The notes below the pieces were generated by a model. That model did not search any database. It saw only the letters and a list, made by a program, of their open reading frames with translations, and was not told where the DNA came from. Of a stretch of DNA of 64,000 nucleotides, positions 45,223-57,170 are shown piece by piece. Each line of letters begins with the position of its first letter. The first letter of the stretch is position 1. The translations under genes were made by a program, and so were the position numbers. The stretch is from Isoetes taiwanensis (taxonomy: Eukaryota > Streptophyta > Lycopodiopsida > Isoetales > Isoetaceae): NCBI GenBank assembly GCA_021234155.1, contig JAJEKV010000094.1:173779-237778 (forward strand), written 5' to 3'.

Positions 45223-45664
45223 GCTACCACAGCCAAAACAATCACTCCAAGCTTCACGCTTTCACTTTCTCCTTTACATCCAAATTCCTGTCACATAGTC
45301 ATCTGCTAATGCTCAATACTTTATCTAGTGCTTGTTTAACTTCATGCTCTAGCATTTTGCTTGGCTTTTTGTTCATGCAGGTTTATGGACTTTGCTCACA
45401 GCAGGGATTTGTGATTTTGCTCCACCATATAGGGCAAGATACTTCATATATTTACCTTGTTACTCAAACCTCGTGAAGCTGGTGCTAAGTTCTTTTTCAT
45501 AAACTTGAGGATACATATTATTATTTTCTCTTCATAAACTTGTTTAACTTTTGTTTAACTTTGGTGGCTGATAATGTGGATTTTTCCCACATGTCACAAC
45601 ATTGTATGGCTTTAATTAATTAATGGAAAAAACACCTCTTACTCTCAAAAAAGAAAAAAAAAAG

Positions 45665-46500
45665 GATTGGCTAGAACAACCATCTGATCAAACTATATGC
45701 CTGGAGAATTCTACTCCATTTGATACCAGCCATGGATTGTGCTTTCTAAGACAATGCTGCACAAAAAGAGTGTCATGAATCTTATCATCACTTAAGTAAA
45801 AATGGGTTTCCTTCAATTGCTTTCTCGATCCCGAGCTTTTGTCTATCCTATAACGATCGTGGGCGAGAATCATTATTCGGTCATTGTGCCAGTGCTAGCT
45901 CTGAACCTCCCTTTGTATTTTTTTGTGGTTTAATTCTCTGCAAAATCAATTACAGAAATAATGGTGTCATCTTGAATATTATCTAGAGAACTCCTGAATT
46001 GGTTCTTTTTTTCTTTTTTTCCCTTTGCCCATTGAGGTCTGGTTCTTTTTGTCCCTTTGCCCATTGAGGTAGCTTTCGTGGATGTGTCCCACCAGCTACC
46101 TTAGCTTTCTTACTTTTGTTTCCCTTCTTGGTGGCATTGGATCTTTTCTTTCTCACGCCACCGGTACTCCCTGTAGAATACGGGTCCAAGAACTCCACCA
46201 AAGATCTTCTGTCTCCACTAGAATCATGAGTAAGGTCTGCAAAGATAAAACATAAGATTAGTGTAAGTCGAACGCAGAAAAGTAGGATTCAGTGGATGCC
46301 AGCACATCTCAGCATGTCGCAGCATGCAATAAAGAGAGTTTTACCTTTTCAAACGTTTTCCATTCAAGCAAGAACTCATGATCCTCTCTTTCTCTTGAAC
46401 ATATAGGAAGACTTTTTATGTCACAGCTCTGACATTTTTGCATCAAGCAATCATGTTTATACCATTCTTCACCCTCGCTCTTGTTGCAAACCACACCCTC
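45665..46500 (-). pseudogene. Transposase-like 'SDG/SQFK-HGKG' protein, N-terminal part
   Basis: Upstream half of the protein split by LINE-C. In minus-strand order: 46,494-46,309 has a cysteine segment (HDCLMQKCQSCDI..LPIC), 46,201-45,983 is very basic (RKKRSNATKKGNKSKKAK), and ~45,940 gives VIDFAEN. Then in a shifted frame come EVQS.HWHNDRIMIL, ETHFYLSDDKIHDTLFVQHC (45,810-45,750) and SDGC at the LINE junction. The D-F-A-E-N, S-D-D..HD and S-D-G motifs come in the order seen in the animal proteins I recall. Frame changes and a stop after DFAEN show it is decayed. Confidence 0.6.
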
Positions 46501-46849
46501 CAGAGCTCGTTGTTTGAGTCACATGTATATTGGCTGGCCAGACACCTCTCAACAGGTCCACAAATATGAAATCCAATTTTCGCTGACCTTAAAGCATTCA
46601 GGCCTATTCTGGCATACTCCAACTTCATATGGTATATGCAACAACAGGTTTCCCTTTTTGATACTTTCTTTACATAAAGAAGCTTCAACTTCTCGAAAGC
46701 CTTTAAGCAAACAGGGTATTCAGAATGTGCCTTTTTGTATTGTTAAAAAAGTTGCAGCTGAATGGTGGCCTTTGATTAGAAATATTTATGCAAGAATTGG
46801 AAGGAGCATTTGTATAGAAACTTATACCTGTACCTCCATAAGGTGCAAG

Positions 46850-47450
46850 AGATAAAAATTTGGAAGCCTTTCTTTCGAACTCAGAATGCTTTGCCTAAGC
46901 AGGGGTGAGAGAATCACACCTTAACCTCCTTTGGAAGCTAGACCACGGACCATATCCAAGGAGGGCTTTTGATTTTCTTAATGCAGCTGTTGCAATTGTT
47001 GTCTTTTTGGAAAAACTTACAAATCAGACAATCCAAATACACCTTGGAAATCCAAGCATAATTTGAAATAATTTACAACATCACTCATAGAACAGGTTGA
47101 ATAGGTAATCACAAACTTTGGATCAAGAAGGGTAGGTGGCAGCACCCCATATTAAAAAGGGAGAGTCGATTGTGTGCACTTTGTGATTTAAGAGAAGTTG
47201 AATATGAAGTGCACGTGTGGAACAGGTGCCCGGCATATAAGAATATAAGACAAAAATGGAATCAGGTAAGTTGGGATTTCTTAAGGGAAAGGCTATAAGG
47301 AACACGGATGTGGTAGAGTATACAACAAAAACTGTGAAGCAGATACTAGAAGAATATGAAAGCAGATACAATATGCTCCAAAGGTCACAAAATATCACCG
47401 ATAGGACGGATTTGGAGCTAGCTCCATAAGGTCTCAAAGGGGATATATAG
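46850..47450 (+). mobile_element. LINE-D C-terminal fragment
   Basis: Plus strand encodes KGRWQHPILK, RLCALCDLREVEYEVHVWNR, CPAYKNIRQKW at about 47,130-47,255. This is the same CxxC...E.H...CPAY finger as in 43,708-44,199 (CQCC..VEDEHHALQECPAY). It is truncated on both sides. Confidence 0.6.
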
Positions 47451-48985
47451 GGAATGGGGAAGTGGTTGTCGAAAGTGGTTGTTTCAGGGTTAAAAGTTTA
47501 TTTTTTCATCACTTTTGTCGACCTAGTGACTTTAATAGCCGCCCTTTTGAATATCTAAATGCAAAGACGGATGAAGGAGATACACTCACATCTTGTACAT
47601 AACGTCATGGGACCTTGGATTATTATTGACGTTAAAGTTCTATACAATACAATGCAATGTGTGCTAGTTTGATTTTGACTTAATAAAGAACAATGGTTCT
47701 TTATGTGAAGTGATCAAATGTACCGTACTCATATACCTAAAACAAGTCAAATTCAATGGTCTATTTATACATAATGGGCTTCAATCCAAATCATAGAACT
47801 CCACGAACTGGGGAGTTGGACTCGAAATATCCATGATATATTAGGGCTTTTGACATTCTAGTACCTATAAAACTTACTTGCAAAAAATGGATTGAATGAT
47901 CTAAATGTCTTAAAATATAAAATTTGCTTGCAAGATGACAAAAGTTAATACTTCAATTCAATTCAACATTTCAAAGCTTAAAAGCACGCTGGATTTGTTG
48001 AGAAGAACTTCCATGCAAACTATCATCTATCTGCATGCAAGGCTTCAGAAAAAACATACCTTGGTCTTCATATCCAAACAAAATCATCTTGTGCAAAATT
48101 CATTTTTACAGAACACAATCCACAAATCTATAAGATGAAGTTTAAGATGAAATGAAAATTGTAGATCAGATTATATGACTTGGTGTAGTTGAAAAAAATC
48201 AAAGGAAGAGGAAGATTATCACAATTGCAAGCACATCAAGAATTGCGGAATAGAGCCCTAGGTAACCTTTCTAGATCAAAATAAAAGCAAGGACAAGGTG
48301 AATAAAAGCATATTTTCCTTGGTTTCCTAATTTTACTGGCCTTTATGTAAAATTTCGAAGATCCAACAATATGAAATCATTTCAGATGAGATGGAGGGCA
48401 TATGAATAGGGTAGAATAGCAAGAATTGCAGTAGCAATTTCAGATCAGTTGGGCAAGCCACGTTGATAGGCTAGAATTGTAGCAATTTTGCTAAGTAAAT
48501 TGTCAACATGAGATTCAAAATAGTGGAAAGCTATCACAAGGGAGGTTCTGTATCAAGCAGAATGGTGTCAATTTTTGACCTGAAATAATGTAAGCTCGGG
48601 TAGCAAACTTGAATAATTGCAAACTTTATGGATGGATCAAATCTATGAATGGCAAAACAAGATAATTCTATAGTAACAAAGCTCAATGTCGACATGCAAG
48701 CTCCTGCAACTCCTAAGAAAGAGATATTTGTATGAACAATAAAGGCATGCCTCTCTAGAATGCCACTTGAGGCACACAAAGCATTTCAAAAGACTTATAC
48801 TTGGGTAATATATTATTGCAATGCAAGCCATGCTTATATTTTTACTCATTTGAATAAGCAATAAAGGCATGCATCCTTATACATTTCAGCCTTTTGGACT
48901 TTTTGATTTCGGGACTGATTTCTATTATAGATCAAAACTTCTCGAGTTCATAACTTGAGCTAGAGACATCAGAATCAGCTAGGGG
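47451..48985. other. Intergenic, no feature recognised
   Basis: AT-rich with only short frames on both strands. Nothing identifiable. Confidence 0.5.
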
Positions 48986-48989
48986 ACTT

Positions 48990-49440
48990 TTCTATGGTGG
49001 GTATTAATCCCTTTGATCAGCCAAATTCGTCAGGGCCTGCTCGTCACCCCTTGAAGTCTCTCAGATCCACGAACAAAGATAACGGTTACAAAGGTGATGT
49101 GACTCGATCTCTCAATAGAAGGGAAAGCTTTGTGGGCTTCTTGTGCAGAAGCTGCTTTATACCCATACATGTTACTTGTAGGGCACATTTTGCTATTTAT
49201 ATGATGTCCATATCTATCCTCCAAATATTGAATTTCTTGAAAATAATGAATAGCTACCTCCTGCAACATGTCATCCCCCTGGTAGTTCTAAAAAAAAACG
49301 GGATAGGACAGAAGGCAGAGATTGAAAAAAGCGTAGGTACAAGTGCACACATTGCAGTAGTAATGTCAAGCATAACGAAGGCAGCTGCAGAAATTCTATT
49401 TGACATTTCTGTTGCATATTTTTGTCATAATGATTTTTGA
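48990..49440 (+). pseudogene. MULE-type transposase C-terminal fragment
   Basis: Around 49,255-49,400, one plus frame reads PPATCHPPGSSKKKRDRTEG, then KKRRYKCTHCSSNVKHNEGSC. This resembles the PPGRPKKKR.....R.CS.CG..GHN.RTC tail that follows the SWIM domain in plant Mutator-like transposases. The 148-codon frame that overlaps it is a different frame. The catalytic domain is not visible upstream. It could instead come from a MULE-derived host gene. Confidence 0.4.
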
Positions 49441-49989
49441 AATTTATTTTCCAAAATTATTGTCATCTGTAAGAACCACTTCCTCTTAGAAAATAATCCT
49501 CTATTGTAAATACATGTTTTTTGGTGATTTTTAAATTACAAGGGGCTATTTGGAAAAATACTTAAGAATTAAGGGCATTTTGGGAATTTCAAAAATACAA
49601 AGGGCTTTTTGGGAATTAAGTCAACAATTAAGGTTATTTTGGTAAATTTCCTCTTTTTTTTTTAATATAACAATCAACACACAACTACCATTAACATTAT
49701 TAACACAAACAATTGCATTTAACACATTTAAATTAAAATCCCCCTTAAACCCCCTTTGGTTTGGGTGCATATTCACACGTCGGATGGGCATATTTGCCCT
49801 TTATTCCAAGATCTGCAACGATCCTCATTTGATGGGCATATTTGCTGTATATTTATTCCACTATAAGGTTTGAGAGAATATACTTAATGGTGTTAATTTT
49901 GTACATGTATTGTAAATATATTATTATTGCAATGCCAAAAAGCAAAGCTTGAGCAATGTCCATGCTTATACGTTTACTCACTTGCATTG

Positions 49990-50760
49990 TCGAACAAACG
50001 GTAAAGGGTGATATCCCAGAGAACTATACATTCAAAGAACAAGAGGAGGTGCAGTCGATGCGCTAGGTCAATAACTAGATTACCATTTTGGTTCAAATAA
50101 CATATCAGTATGACTCAGTGGCAGATGAGATTATCAAGGAAACACATTACTATATATCAGATGATAGGGAACACGATACTTTGTTCATGCAACACTGCTT
50201 CATAAAGCACCACAAATATCCGGAGTAGAAAGGAAGGGTGCCAAAGAGACATTATGTGTGTTTTCGGATGGTGAAAAGATCTCAATTCAAGGCTTCTAGA
50301 CCATTTTACTTTGTGGCTAGGTACACAAACGATAATCGATGTCTATATGATGTGGAATTTTTTTGTTCTAACCCACGGAAAGGTGAACACGATGGCAAAG
50401 CTGCTGAGTTGAAGAGATGGTTAAGACAACCGCAATTAAAATACAACAAAGATAAAATTGGGTAATGCTCATGAAGTGGTAGAAGTTCTTAAGAGATGTT
50501 TACTTATGGAACATCCGAAAGTGGATGAACACATCCAAAACCAAGAAGAGGAAGCATATAAAAAGGTTCTTTTGGGAAGTCAAGGTGGAGGATATAGATA
50601 GAAAGAAAGCATGGGGTGCAGAAAGGATTTTTGATAATAGGCAGATCCATTGTGTACATGCATTCAATCCTGAATCTCCATTGAAGTTGCACACGGGGGA
50701 ACTTTCATACTTCTGCAGCTATTGCTTGGATGGCATGTGGGATGAGTTGTGAATAAGCAC
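49990..50760 (+). pseudogene. Second copy of the transposase-like 'SDG/SQFK-HGKG' protein
   Basis: Plus-strand motifs in order: IPENYTFKEQEEVQSM with ITILV after it (50,000-50,090), KETHYYISDDREHDTLFMQHC (50,135-50,200), VFSDG (50,255), then RSQFKASRPFYFVARYTN (50,277-50,330), KGEHDGKAAELKR (~50,380) and HEVVEVLKRCLLMEHP. They correspond block by block to the element split by LINE-C, in the same order. One frameshift separates SDG from SQFK, and stops follow EVQSM and the HH segment. The two copies are clearly divergent. Confidence 0.6.
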
Positions 50761-52260
50761 TATGTTGATGATTGAAACTTCAAGTTATTGTACCATCCTC
50801 CAATGTGCATGCTGATATTGAGGACCATAAATCCAAAGAAGTCCTTGTTCTCCTCCAATCCAACGATGTTAGCAGAGGCACTTAGAGTTGGTGATAATTT
50901 TTCGCCGTTGTCTCGAAGGGAATGATGAGGGTTCTGAATTTTGATTCTGATGTGCACAAAACCAAAATGGATAGTGGAGAAAGACTTCCAACTCAATGGA
51001 ACATGGTACCTCGCGGTGATAGTGTCATAGAAGGTATGTATTACAAGAAGGGCTTATGATCAACCGTTAGCTATGATCTTTTGCAAGAAAGACGCTTTAG
51101 GCATAGTATTCACAACATAGATGTGTGGTAATCGGACTTCACATGCCACCAACTAAATGTCAAAACATGATCAGATATAGGTCGGATCCTTTAGATGAGG
51201 AGAAAATTTTACTGCACTTTACCCAAGTTCTTTCGATGATGATGAAATGTAAAACCATTATGTAGTTTTTTTAACTCATCCAAGTTTTGTGCTTCAAATT
51301 TGTGAAAATGAGTTTGTCTTGATTTCTTTTGAAGATTTGAATTTTCTCAACACTTGACTCCTTTGTTTGTGAGATGAATTGAATATGAATTTTCATTCAA
51401 ATGAATCGAGGTTACAATAACAATTATGTACATAAGAAAGATATATACAAGGATTTAAAGTACGAGGTGACTCATGCACCTACATACTTCCCAATACATA
51501 TGTTCCTCTTAGTTCCACTTTTTGTTGCTTCTAATCTTAAAATTTCAAGCGTGAACACTCTAACATCAACTAGATCCCCGGTCTGAAATGTCCACAACCC
51601 GCAGCTTAACTACACTTTGTCAATAATAGAGTTTGGTTCTCACGTGCATTTGAGTTGACTTACTAGATCATGCAATAATATATTCAATTCCTTTCGAAAG
51701 TACCCTCACAAATTTGTGCATAAACTAACATACGGCAGGGCCACATGAATGACCATCAGTTTGAAGAGGCGCTCTCGAAATTTTCACAACATCCGAGGTT
51801 GTAAAGTGAAACTATTGTGTCCAAGCAATTCCGTGAACCTCGTGATTCAAAGTTTGTTGTCATCGCGTACACAACAGTAAAATGCAATGAGCAACCACTA
51901 ACCTCTCAATATGTCCGCTTTCGCCATGCAAGCCCGGCTATCAAAGTGTTATATCCCGGGTTTATATCTCAATGCGGAGACACGCGGGTTTACTATCGTA
52001 AAATAGGTCCAAATGATGTCCATCACAAGCATGCAAAAACATGTACTAGCACTTATCCAGATTCACATGTTTCCTTATTGTTTTGTAACTATTTGTGTCC
52101 TTGGACAATGTCGAATGAAAAAGAGGGTCAAAGAAATGAAAGGGATGACTCACTCCTTGGAGCATCAAGTAGTATTCCATGTATCTGCAAACATGTACAT
52201 ATGATGGCACAATCCTGATGATCACAAATCAGATGAAAGTATCACCTTGAGAAGAGGAGG
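50761..52260. other. No gene identified
   Basis: A 133-codon plus frame at 51,817-52,218 (FREPRDSKFVVIAYTT..) is the longest. It has no recognised domain and may be part of the neighbouring transposon. The rest is AT-rich. Confidence 0.3.
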
Positions 52261-52261
52261 A

Positions 52262-52534
52262 TCAATTGATCATTGAACCATCAACAAGATCGCCTTCCAA
52301 AATTTTGATGTCGGTGGAGCTAATCACGACAGTTTCAGTTCCACTCAGCACCACTTCCAAATGTGTATGTGGCTTTAGATAGACAGGGACTGCCGAAGCT
52401 CTTATCATCTCTAGTTCTAAACACACACGAGAACATTTGCGCACAATCCATTCAAGTATTTTAAATTGAAAAAGTACAACATATATCATAGAAATTTTTT
52501 TACTTATACTTTCAAAGAGTTTTACAAGATTCAT
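52262..52534 (-). other. Open frame downstream of the phosphatase-like gene
   Basis: Minus frame with ASAVPVYLKPHTHLEVVLSG, TETVVISSTDIKILEGDLVD. It directly follows the phosphatase stop, so it may be 3' sequence or an exon of another transcript. Not recognised. Confidence 0.2.
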
Positions 52535-53400
52535 TTATGAAAATACTTGGCGAGCATTTTCATGCACTTGCGCGACTCTTCAGAATCCCACATGTTCCAC
52601 ATTTGATGTTCCTTCACATAAGGTGGCACACTTTCTGCAGTCAGAAGTCCTTCCAGCCATGGTTTGAGTTGCTCCAAAAGGAAATTGGAATCCAACCCGG
52701 CCAGAACAAAACTATTTGGACATATCATTGTGTTCGGCTGGTTGGCAGAACCCTTATATCTACTGTCATCTATCAACAATGTGTTTTTCACTTGGTATTT
52801 CCAGTATTGCTGGTAGACTTTGGACAGATCCTTAAGGAAAATTGGCTTATTAACCACTTTTAATTTTGTGTTGGTGCAGTCATCCTGATTCCAAATAAAA
52901 AGAAACCTGCCCTTATATTCCTGCAGCAACTTTCTCATCAACAAGTCAACATTACTCTTAGCCATGCTGAACCACAATGCAATCTCAAATTTTGATGTGC
53001 ACCATTCTAAGAACTCCTGTAATCCAGGCCTGGAAACTGCTGCCTTTTGAAGGTTCAATTTCTAGAGGGTCACTTCTGGCTTGGCCGATGCAGGGATCCT
53101 CTCTTTCAAGTCATAAAACTTGCCTAAAACCCCATTAAAATCCAGAACAATGAGAATTTCAGTTAACCTCTTGGTTTTTCTTGGTTGAGGTTGTATTGGA
53201 CCTGTTGAGCAACCGTGATCTTGTCCAGACCCGGGGTTTCTTTGTCAACTTCATCACCTGCATCCGCATTTGGCTCATGTTCAGCACCAAAACTTTTTTC
53301 TGGTGAAGGATCCCGTGTAGAATGAATCTCGAGGGAATTAATTTTTCCCCCTAAAACAGATGCACGAGGAATCTCTTCGCGGATGGCTTCCTTGTGTGCA
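52535..53400 (-). pseudogene. FCP1/NLI-type (HAD) phosphatase-like gene with two lesions
   Basis: FCP1-like proteins are HAD-family phosphatases, some acting on the RNA polymerase II tail. Minus strand: an acidic leader (53,400-53,200; ADAGDEVDKETPG), then in the next frame RLTEILIVLDFNGVL (53,160-53,117), the DxNGxL active-site variant common in plants. A stop codon then lies at ~53,062. The 175-codon open piece 53,058-52,535 has RPGLQEFLEWC..FEIALWFSMA, FIWNQDDCTNT, KPIFLKDLSKV, NTLLIDDSRYK (the second acidic motif), and WLEGLLTAESVPPYVKEH. The core fold is essentially complete. The frameshift near 53,190 and the in-frame TAG suggest a recent pseudogene, though an intron could hide either. 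Confidence 0.75.
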
Positions 53401-54595
53401 TTTATCTCTCAGAACATAATTGAAATGAGGAAGACCACGTAGTAAAAATACCAAAAAATAAATTATGTATATGACATCGGTACTTACTTGATAACATTGT
53501 ATTAGGTTCACTATCCAAATTTCGCTTTGAGTCTTTGCCGAACCGGGATTGACTTAGAAGTATCAAATGGGGTGAATTCTAGATACACCTCGAGGTATCT
53601 TGCGCCTCATAACTGATCGAGGCGTGGATAACCTGCTGGATATCCTTGGTCTCAAATTTTGCAATTCTGCAAACACTAAGTCAAGAGACTCCGCGGACAA
53701 CATCAAGAACATTAGTTAAGGCACTTACTTGTGTCTATTGGTTCTTGTGGTACCACTCAACATCAAAACCAAAAGCCATGTCTCACCATAATGTGGGCAC
53801 AACCGGGCTGCAAAGTTCTAGAGTGTCCGCAAAACAAATTCAAAATCAATAGAGTCTTTAGACGAGGGTTAGAGATGATATAATATTTACCTCAAATGGT
53901 GTGATAGACATGGAATGTGATATCGGGTGGATCGCGATTCTCGCTATCACAACCGGGCAACATTTTACCCTCCCATTTCGCATAACGCCCACAAATGGAC
54001 AACCTTCATCACCCTCTTCTTTCGCCTCAGAAGCATTGGAAGTGCAGGATCTAAAGGAGTGTCATGACCACTACACTCGAAAAAATCTCAAATCTTTGCA
54101 TTCGAGGTTGCGGCCCAGCAAGAAGCCTTCACATGCCTTTATCTCAATTTCAGCTTTTGCTAGTTCCTTATTTAATTGATTCAGCCTCGTGCAACACTGC
54201 ACCATTTAGCTCTTCATCCTTTAGTTAACATAACCCAACACCCTCACCGCTTTTGGATTTGTCCGCCATGATTGATTGTCATCCGCTCAAATCAGCTCTA
54301 ATTTCTCGATGCTTTATACTCCATCAACTCAATCTTTCTTTTGATATCATTTTTCCTATCCTCGCTTGTTTGCAATCGCTTTTGCATCTATCAAACCTAG
54401 CTGATTTTGCAGCCAACCATTCCTTCACAAGTCGCTTATAGTTCCGGTGAAAACACTACGTGATATGTCACCTCCTTAAGCCACGTGAGTGATGGAAGAC
54501 CACAATCACACACCACACAACACAAGGTACTTTCTACACACCACCACCACACACCACACAACATACGACAAGACACACCACACAACACTGTGGTG
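53401..54595. other. Weak exon-like sequence only
   Basis: Minus-strand pieces such as FVGVMRNGRVKCCPVVIARI (about 54,005-53,945) and AFGFDVEWYHKNQ (~53,780-53,740) look coding but match no family I know. They might be upstream exons of the phosphatase-like gene's neighbour. Confidence 0.25.
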
Positions 54596-54960
54596 GTAGC
54601 AAGGAGTGGTGGGACATTGTGGAAGGTGGTGAAGTGTGATGGTGGTGGTGGTGTGTGGTGGTGGTGGGGTTTGGTGGTGGTGGTGGTGGGGTGTGTGGTG
54701 GTGGTGGAGTATGTGGCGTGGGTGTGGGACATTGTGGAGTGTGGTGGTGGGGTGTGGTGGTGGTGGTGGTGGATGTGGTGTGGGACATGGTGGAGTGTGG
54801 CAGTGTGGTGTGGTGGTGGTGGAGGAGCATGGTGGTGGTGGATGTGGTGGAGGGGTGTGGTGTGGGACATGGTGGTGTGGTGGTGGTGGTGGAGTGTGGT
54901 GGAGGGAGATGGTAGAGTGTAGTGGTGGGAGATGGTGGGGTGTGGTGTGGGACATGGTGG
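54596..54960 (+). repeat. G/T-rich low-complexity block (GGT/GTGGT units)
   Basis: About 365 bp of GTG/GGT-based simple sequence on the plus strand, broken by GGGACATGGTGGAGTGTGG-like units repeated about five times. It is purine/pyrimidine-asymmetric and rich in short G runs. Long frames here in four of the six readings are artefacts of composition. Confidence 0.9.
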
Positions 54961-56540
54961 ATGCCAACAACTCACCACTCACGGACCACACACATACCTC
55001 ATCTATCATTTTGGCATCCATTGCATTTAAATTTGATGGCATCATAGACACAACATGACAATTACCAACATGATGCAAAATGGTAGTAGACATAACCGAT
55101 TCTTGAAGTGGATTTGAGGTTACCTTTTCCTCAGGTTGATAGAAACAATCTAGGTCAAGCTTGAGATTTTTTTTTCATTTGTAACACAACTAATAATTGA
55201 ACATACCTACAATGACATGTTTTGGTCTCTAACATTGCTCGCTTTTCTCATTTTTGATTGTGAATTCAGATTGAATGTGTGGTCTAGAGGAACTCGGGAT
55301 TTGGTTTTTTCCCCTATCATCTTTATCATCCCCTCACTTTTTTACTATTTTCCTCCCCGTCGGGTTGGATTTGCTTTATGCTTTCTCTTGGGTCTAGAAG
55401 AACTGGCCTCCGCTTCTCATCGGAGAGTTTTATAATAATCCGAGAAGCTCTTCCGACAATTACCTCCCCTTTTATATGAAGATAATAAGCCATCGCAGTT
55501 GTGTTCCAGGAGCCATTCCACCCCATGTATGTGGCTTCCCCGTAATTTTTTTTGTAAATTTGCATGAACTCTTTGTATTGCTCATTGCTCGATTCTTCAA
55601 CTTTGCATACAAGAAAATATATGCCTTAATTTTTCGGGCTTTGAACAAAATATTTGGGGAAAATACCCAGAGCCGATTTATTTGGAACTCATCACCTTCA
55701 AAGCTTTTTAGATCTTCATGGGGCACAATCTCTTGTTTGAGAAGAGATTTCATTGTGTAAACAAGTGGCATTCAACTCGACTTCATTAGGGTTCAATCGG
55801 CAAGAAGCGAAAAAACGTAAGAAGAGGTGATTATTTCTTAATTCAAAATGAGGGACAATGACGCGGGCATAAAATTCAAAATAACCGACGCCATTAATTC
55901 GTGACTCATAATCTCCCCGCTTTAGGTATGCACTAACCGATTCTACCACAAAGGTGGTGCCAAAATGTGGCCAAAATGCGCTGCTTTTTGATACACCACA
56001 ACGTGGTCTTACCCACATAGATTCATCGATGAGCTTAGTTCTAGATTGCATGAATTTAACTTGATTTTCAATGTACAATTTGATATCCAAGGGTCAAATT
56101 GGAAAGCTTGTTTACAAACATTATATTGCATTTTTTTCTCTAATGATGGATATGCAATGGTGTATTTTTAAAATTGATTCTTCATTGGTATTTTTCGAGG
56201 GTTTGATTGGTGGACTCTCCCTTCGCATAATGAATAGCGGGCTCTTTTGTGCAAATATGATATTCATATTTCATTTGCACAAGAATCTTTGATGCACTAT
56301 GGTCTAAGTAATCATTTTAGTTAGGGTTTCTAGTATTTCCATACGTCGGATATTCAAGCTAATGGCCATATTATGTATTTTTTGGTATATGCTATATTAT
56401 GCCCTTCGTCAATGTAATGAGGTTTGCCTATTGTGACAGTATAAGAGATTTGTAATTTGACTCCTAGTTCGAGATGCAAGAATATATTTTGCAGCTTTTT
56501 GATTTACAACTACAAATTAGCTGTAAGATTGGGGCCCACA
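54961..56540. other. Unassigned; two minus-strand open frames
   Basis: Minus frames 55,771-55,472 (MPLVYTMKSLLKQEIVPHED..) and 56,090-55,716 (..GTTFVVESVSAYLKRGDYES..) overlap at their ends. They look more coding than background, but I recognise no domain. Confidence 0.25.
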
Positions 56541-56544
56541 CTTC

Positions 56545-57170
56545 ACACCCATAAAGCACAACGATTGGAACTTATGTTTTAAAAAGCATTTTCTTTCATG
56601 TGCCAATCCCATACATTGCTTATGAATAGAATAGAAAAGCGTCCATAGAATAGAATAGAATAGAATAGAATAGAATAGAATAGAATAAGGCTATAAGCCC
56701 ATTGCTATGCCTTTGCTAGATTGGACGCCTTGAAATGTGCACATTACACTAGTTAACATCAATTCGAGGCATCCGTTCTCGCCAACAAAATTTATGCTCT
56801 AAGAACATGTCAAATGCTTTAGTGTAATCCACAAATATCAGTGATAACGATTTTTTCTTTCCCTTCACACTTTCTACTATAGCATGTGAAGTCACCAACT
56901 AGTCTGGTCTCTTGTAGAATGACACCATCTAAATCCTACTTGCCCCTAGCTATCACTCCATTCTCCTCAAAACCCAAAACTCACTTTCCATCAACAACAA
57001 TAGGAAAGAGCTTGGCCCACATATTGCTTACCATATTGTCCGATAGTTATTCACATCTGGAGGCATTTTCCTGTGCACCACCGCTGTATTGCCATTCAGA
57101 AAAAATCCTTGCAACGCTGGCTTATTGAACATGCAAGTAATAAACTCTACATATGAGTCCCAAGCATAGG
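56545..57170 (-). mobile_element. LINE-D RT N-terminal fragment with (GAATA)n insertion
   Basis: Matches 2,970-3,530 over almost its whole length. Relative to that copy, GAATA/ATAGA repeats are inserted at 56,625-56,686 between CTTATG and AAGGC, in two blocks around a short AAGCGTCCAT stretch. Otherwise the same minus-strand RT relic. Confidence 0.65.
56625..56686 (+). repeat. (GAATA)n pentanucleotide array
   Basis: About ten units, split into two blocks. Same motif as 23,284-23,321 (other strand) and 26,874-26,896. Confidence 0.9.

Larger units (their letters stand above)
36447..45664 (+). mobile_element. LINE-C: 9.2-kb L1-type element with nested insertions
   Basis: Plus-strand LINE flanked by ATTGGCTAGAAC duplications and ending in an A-rich tail at 45,640-45,663. 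Order: 5' UTR with a small frame, ORF1 (37,412-40,006, split by a MITE), ORF2 (40,049-43,553: endonuclease, RT, zf-RVT), an inserted LINE-D 3' end (43,555-44,390), and a distinct 3' coding region (44,400-45,222). Without the insertions it would be about 8.1 kb. Frame breaks and a mutated RT active site make it inactive. It differs in sequence from LINE-A and LINE-B. Confidence 0.88.

Noticed and set aside
48994-49440. A 148-codon protein starting MVGINPFDQPN
   Set aside because: The recognisable MULE-type zinc-knuckle motif lies in a different frame of the same DNA, so this frame is probably incidental.
54436-55093. Long overlapping frames rich in His/Pro/Thr or Gly/Val/Trp on both strands
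   Set aside because: They are products of the GTG/GGT simple sequence, which rarely makes stop codons in any frame. No protein-like composition.
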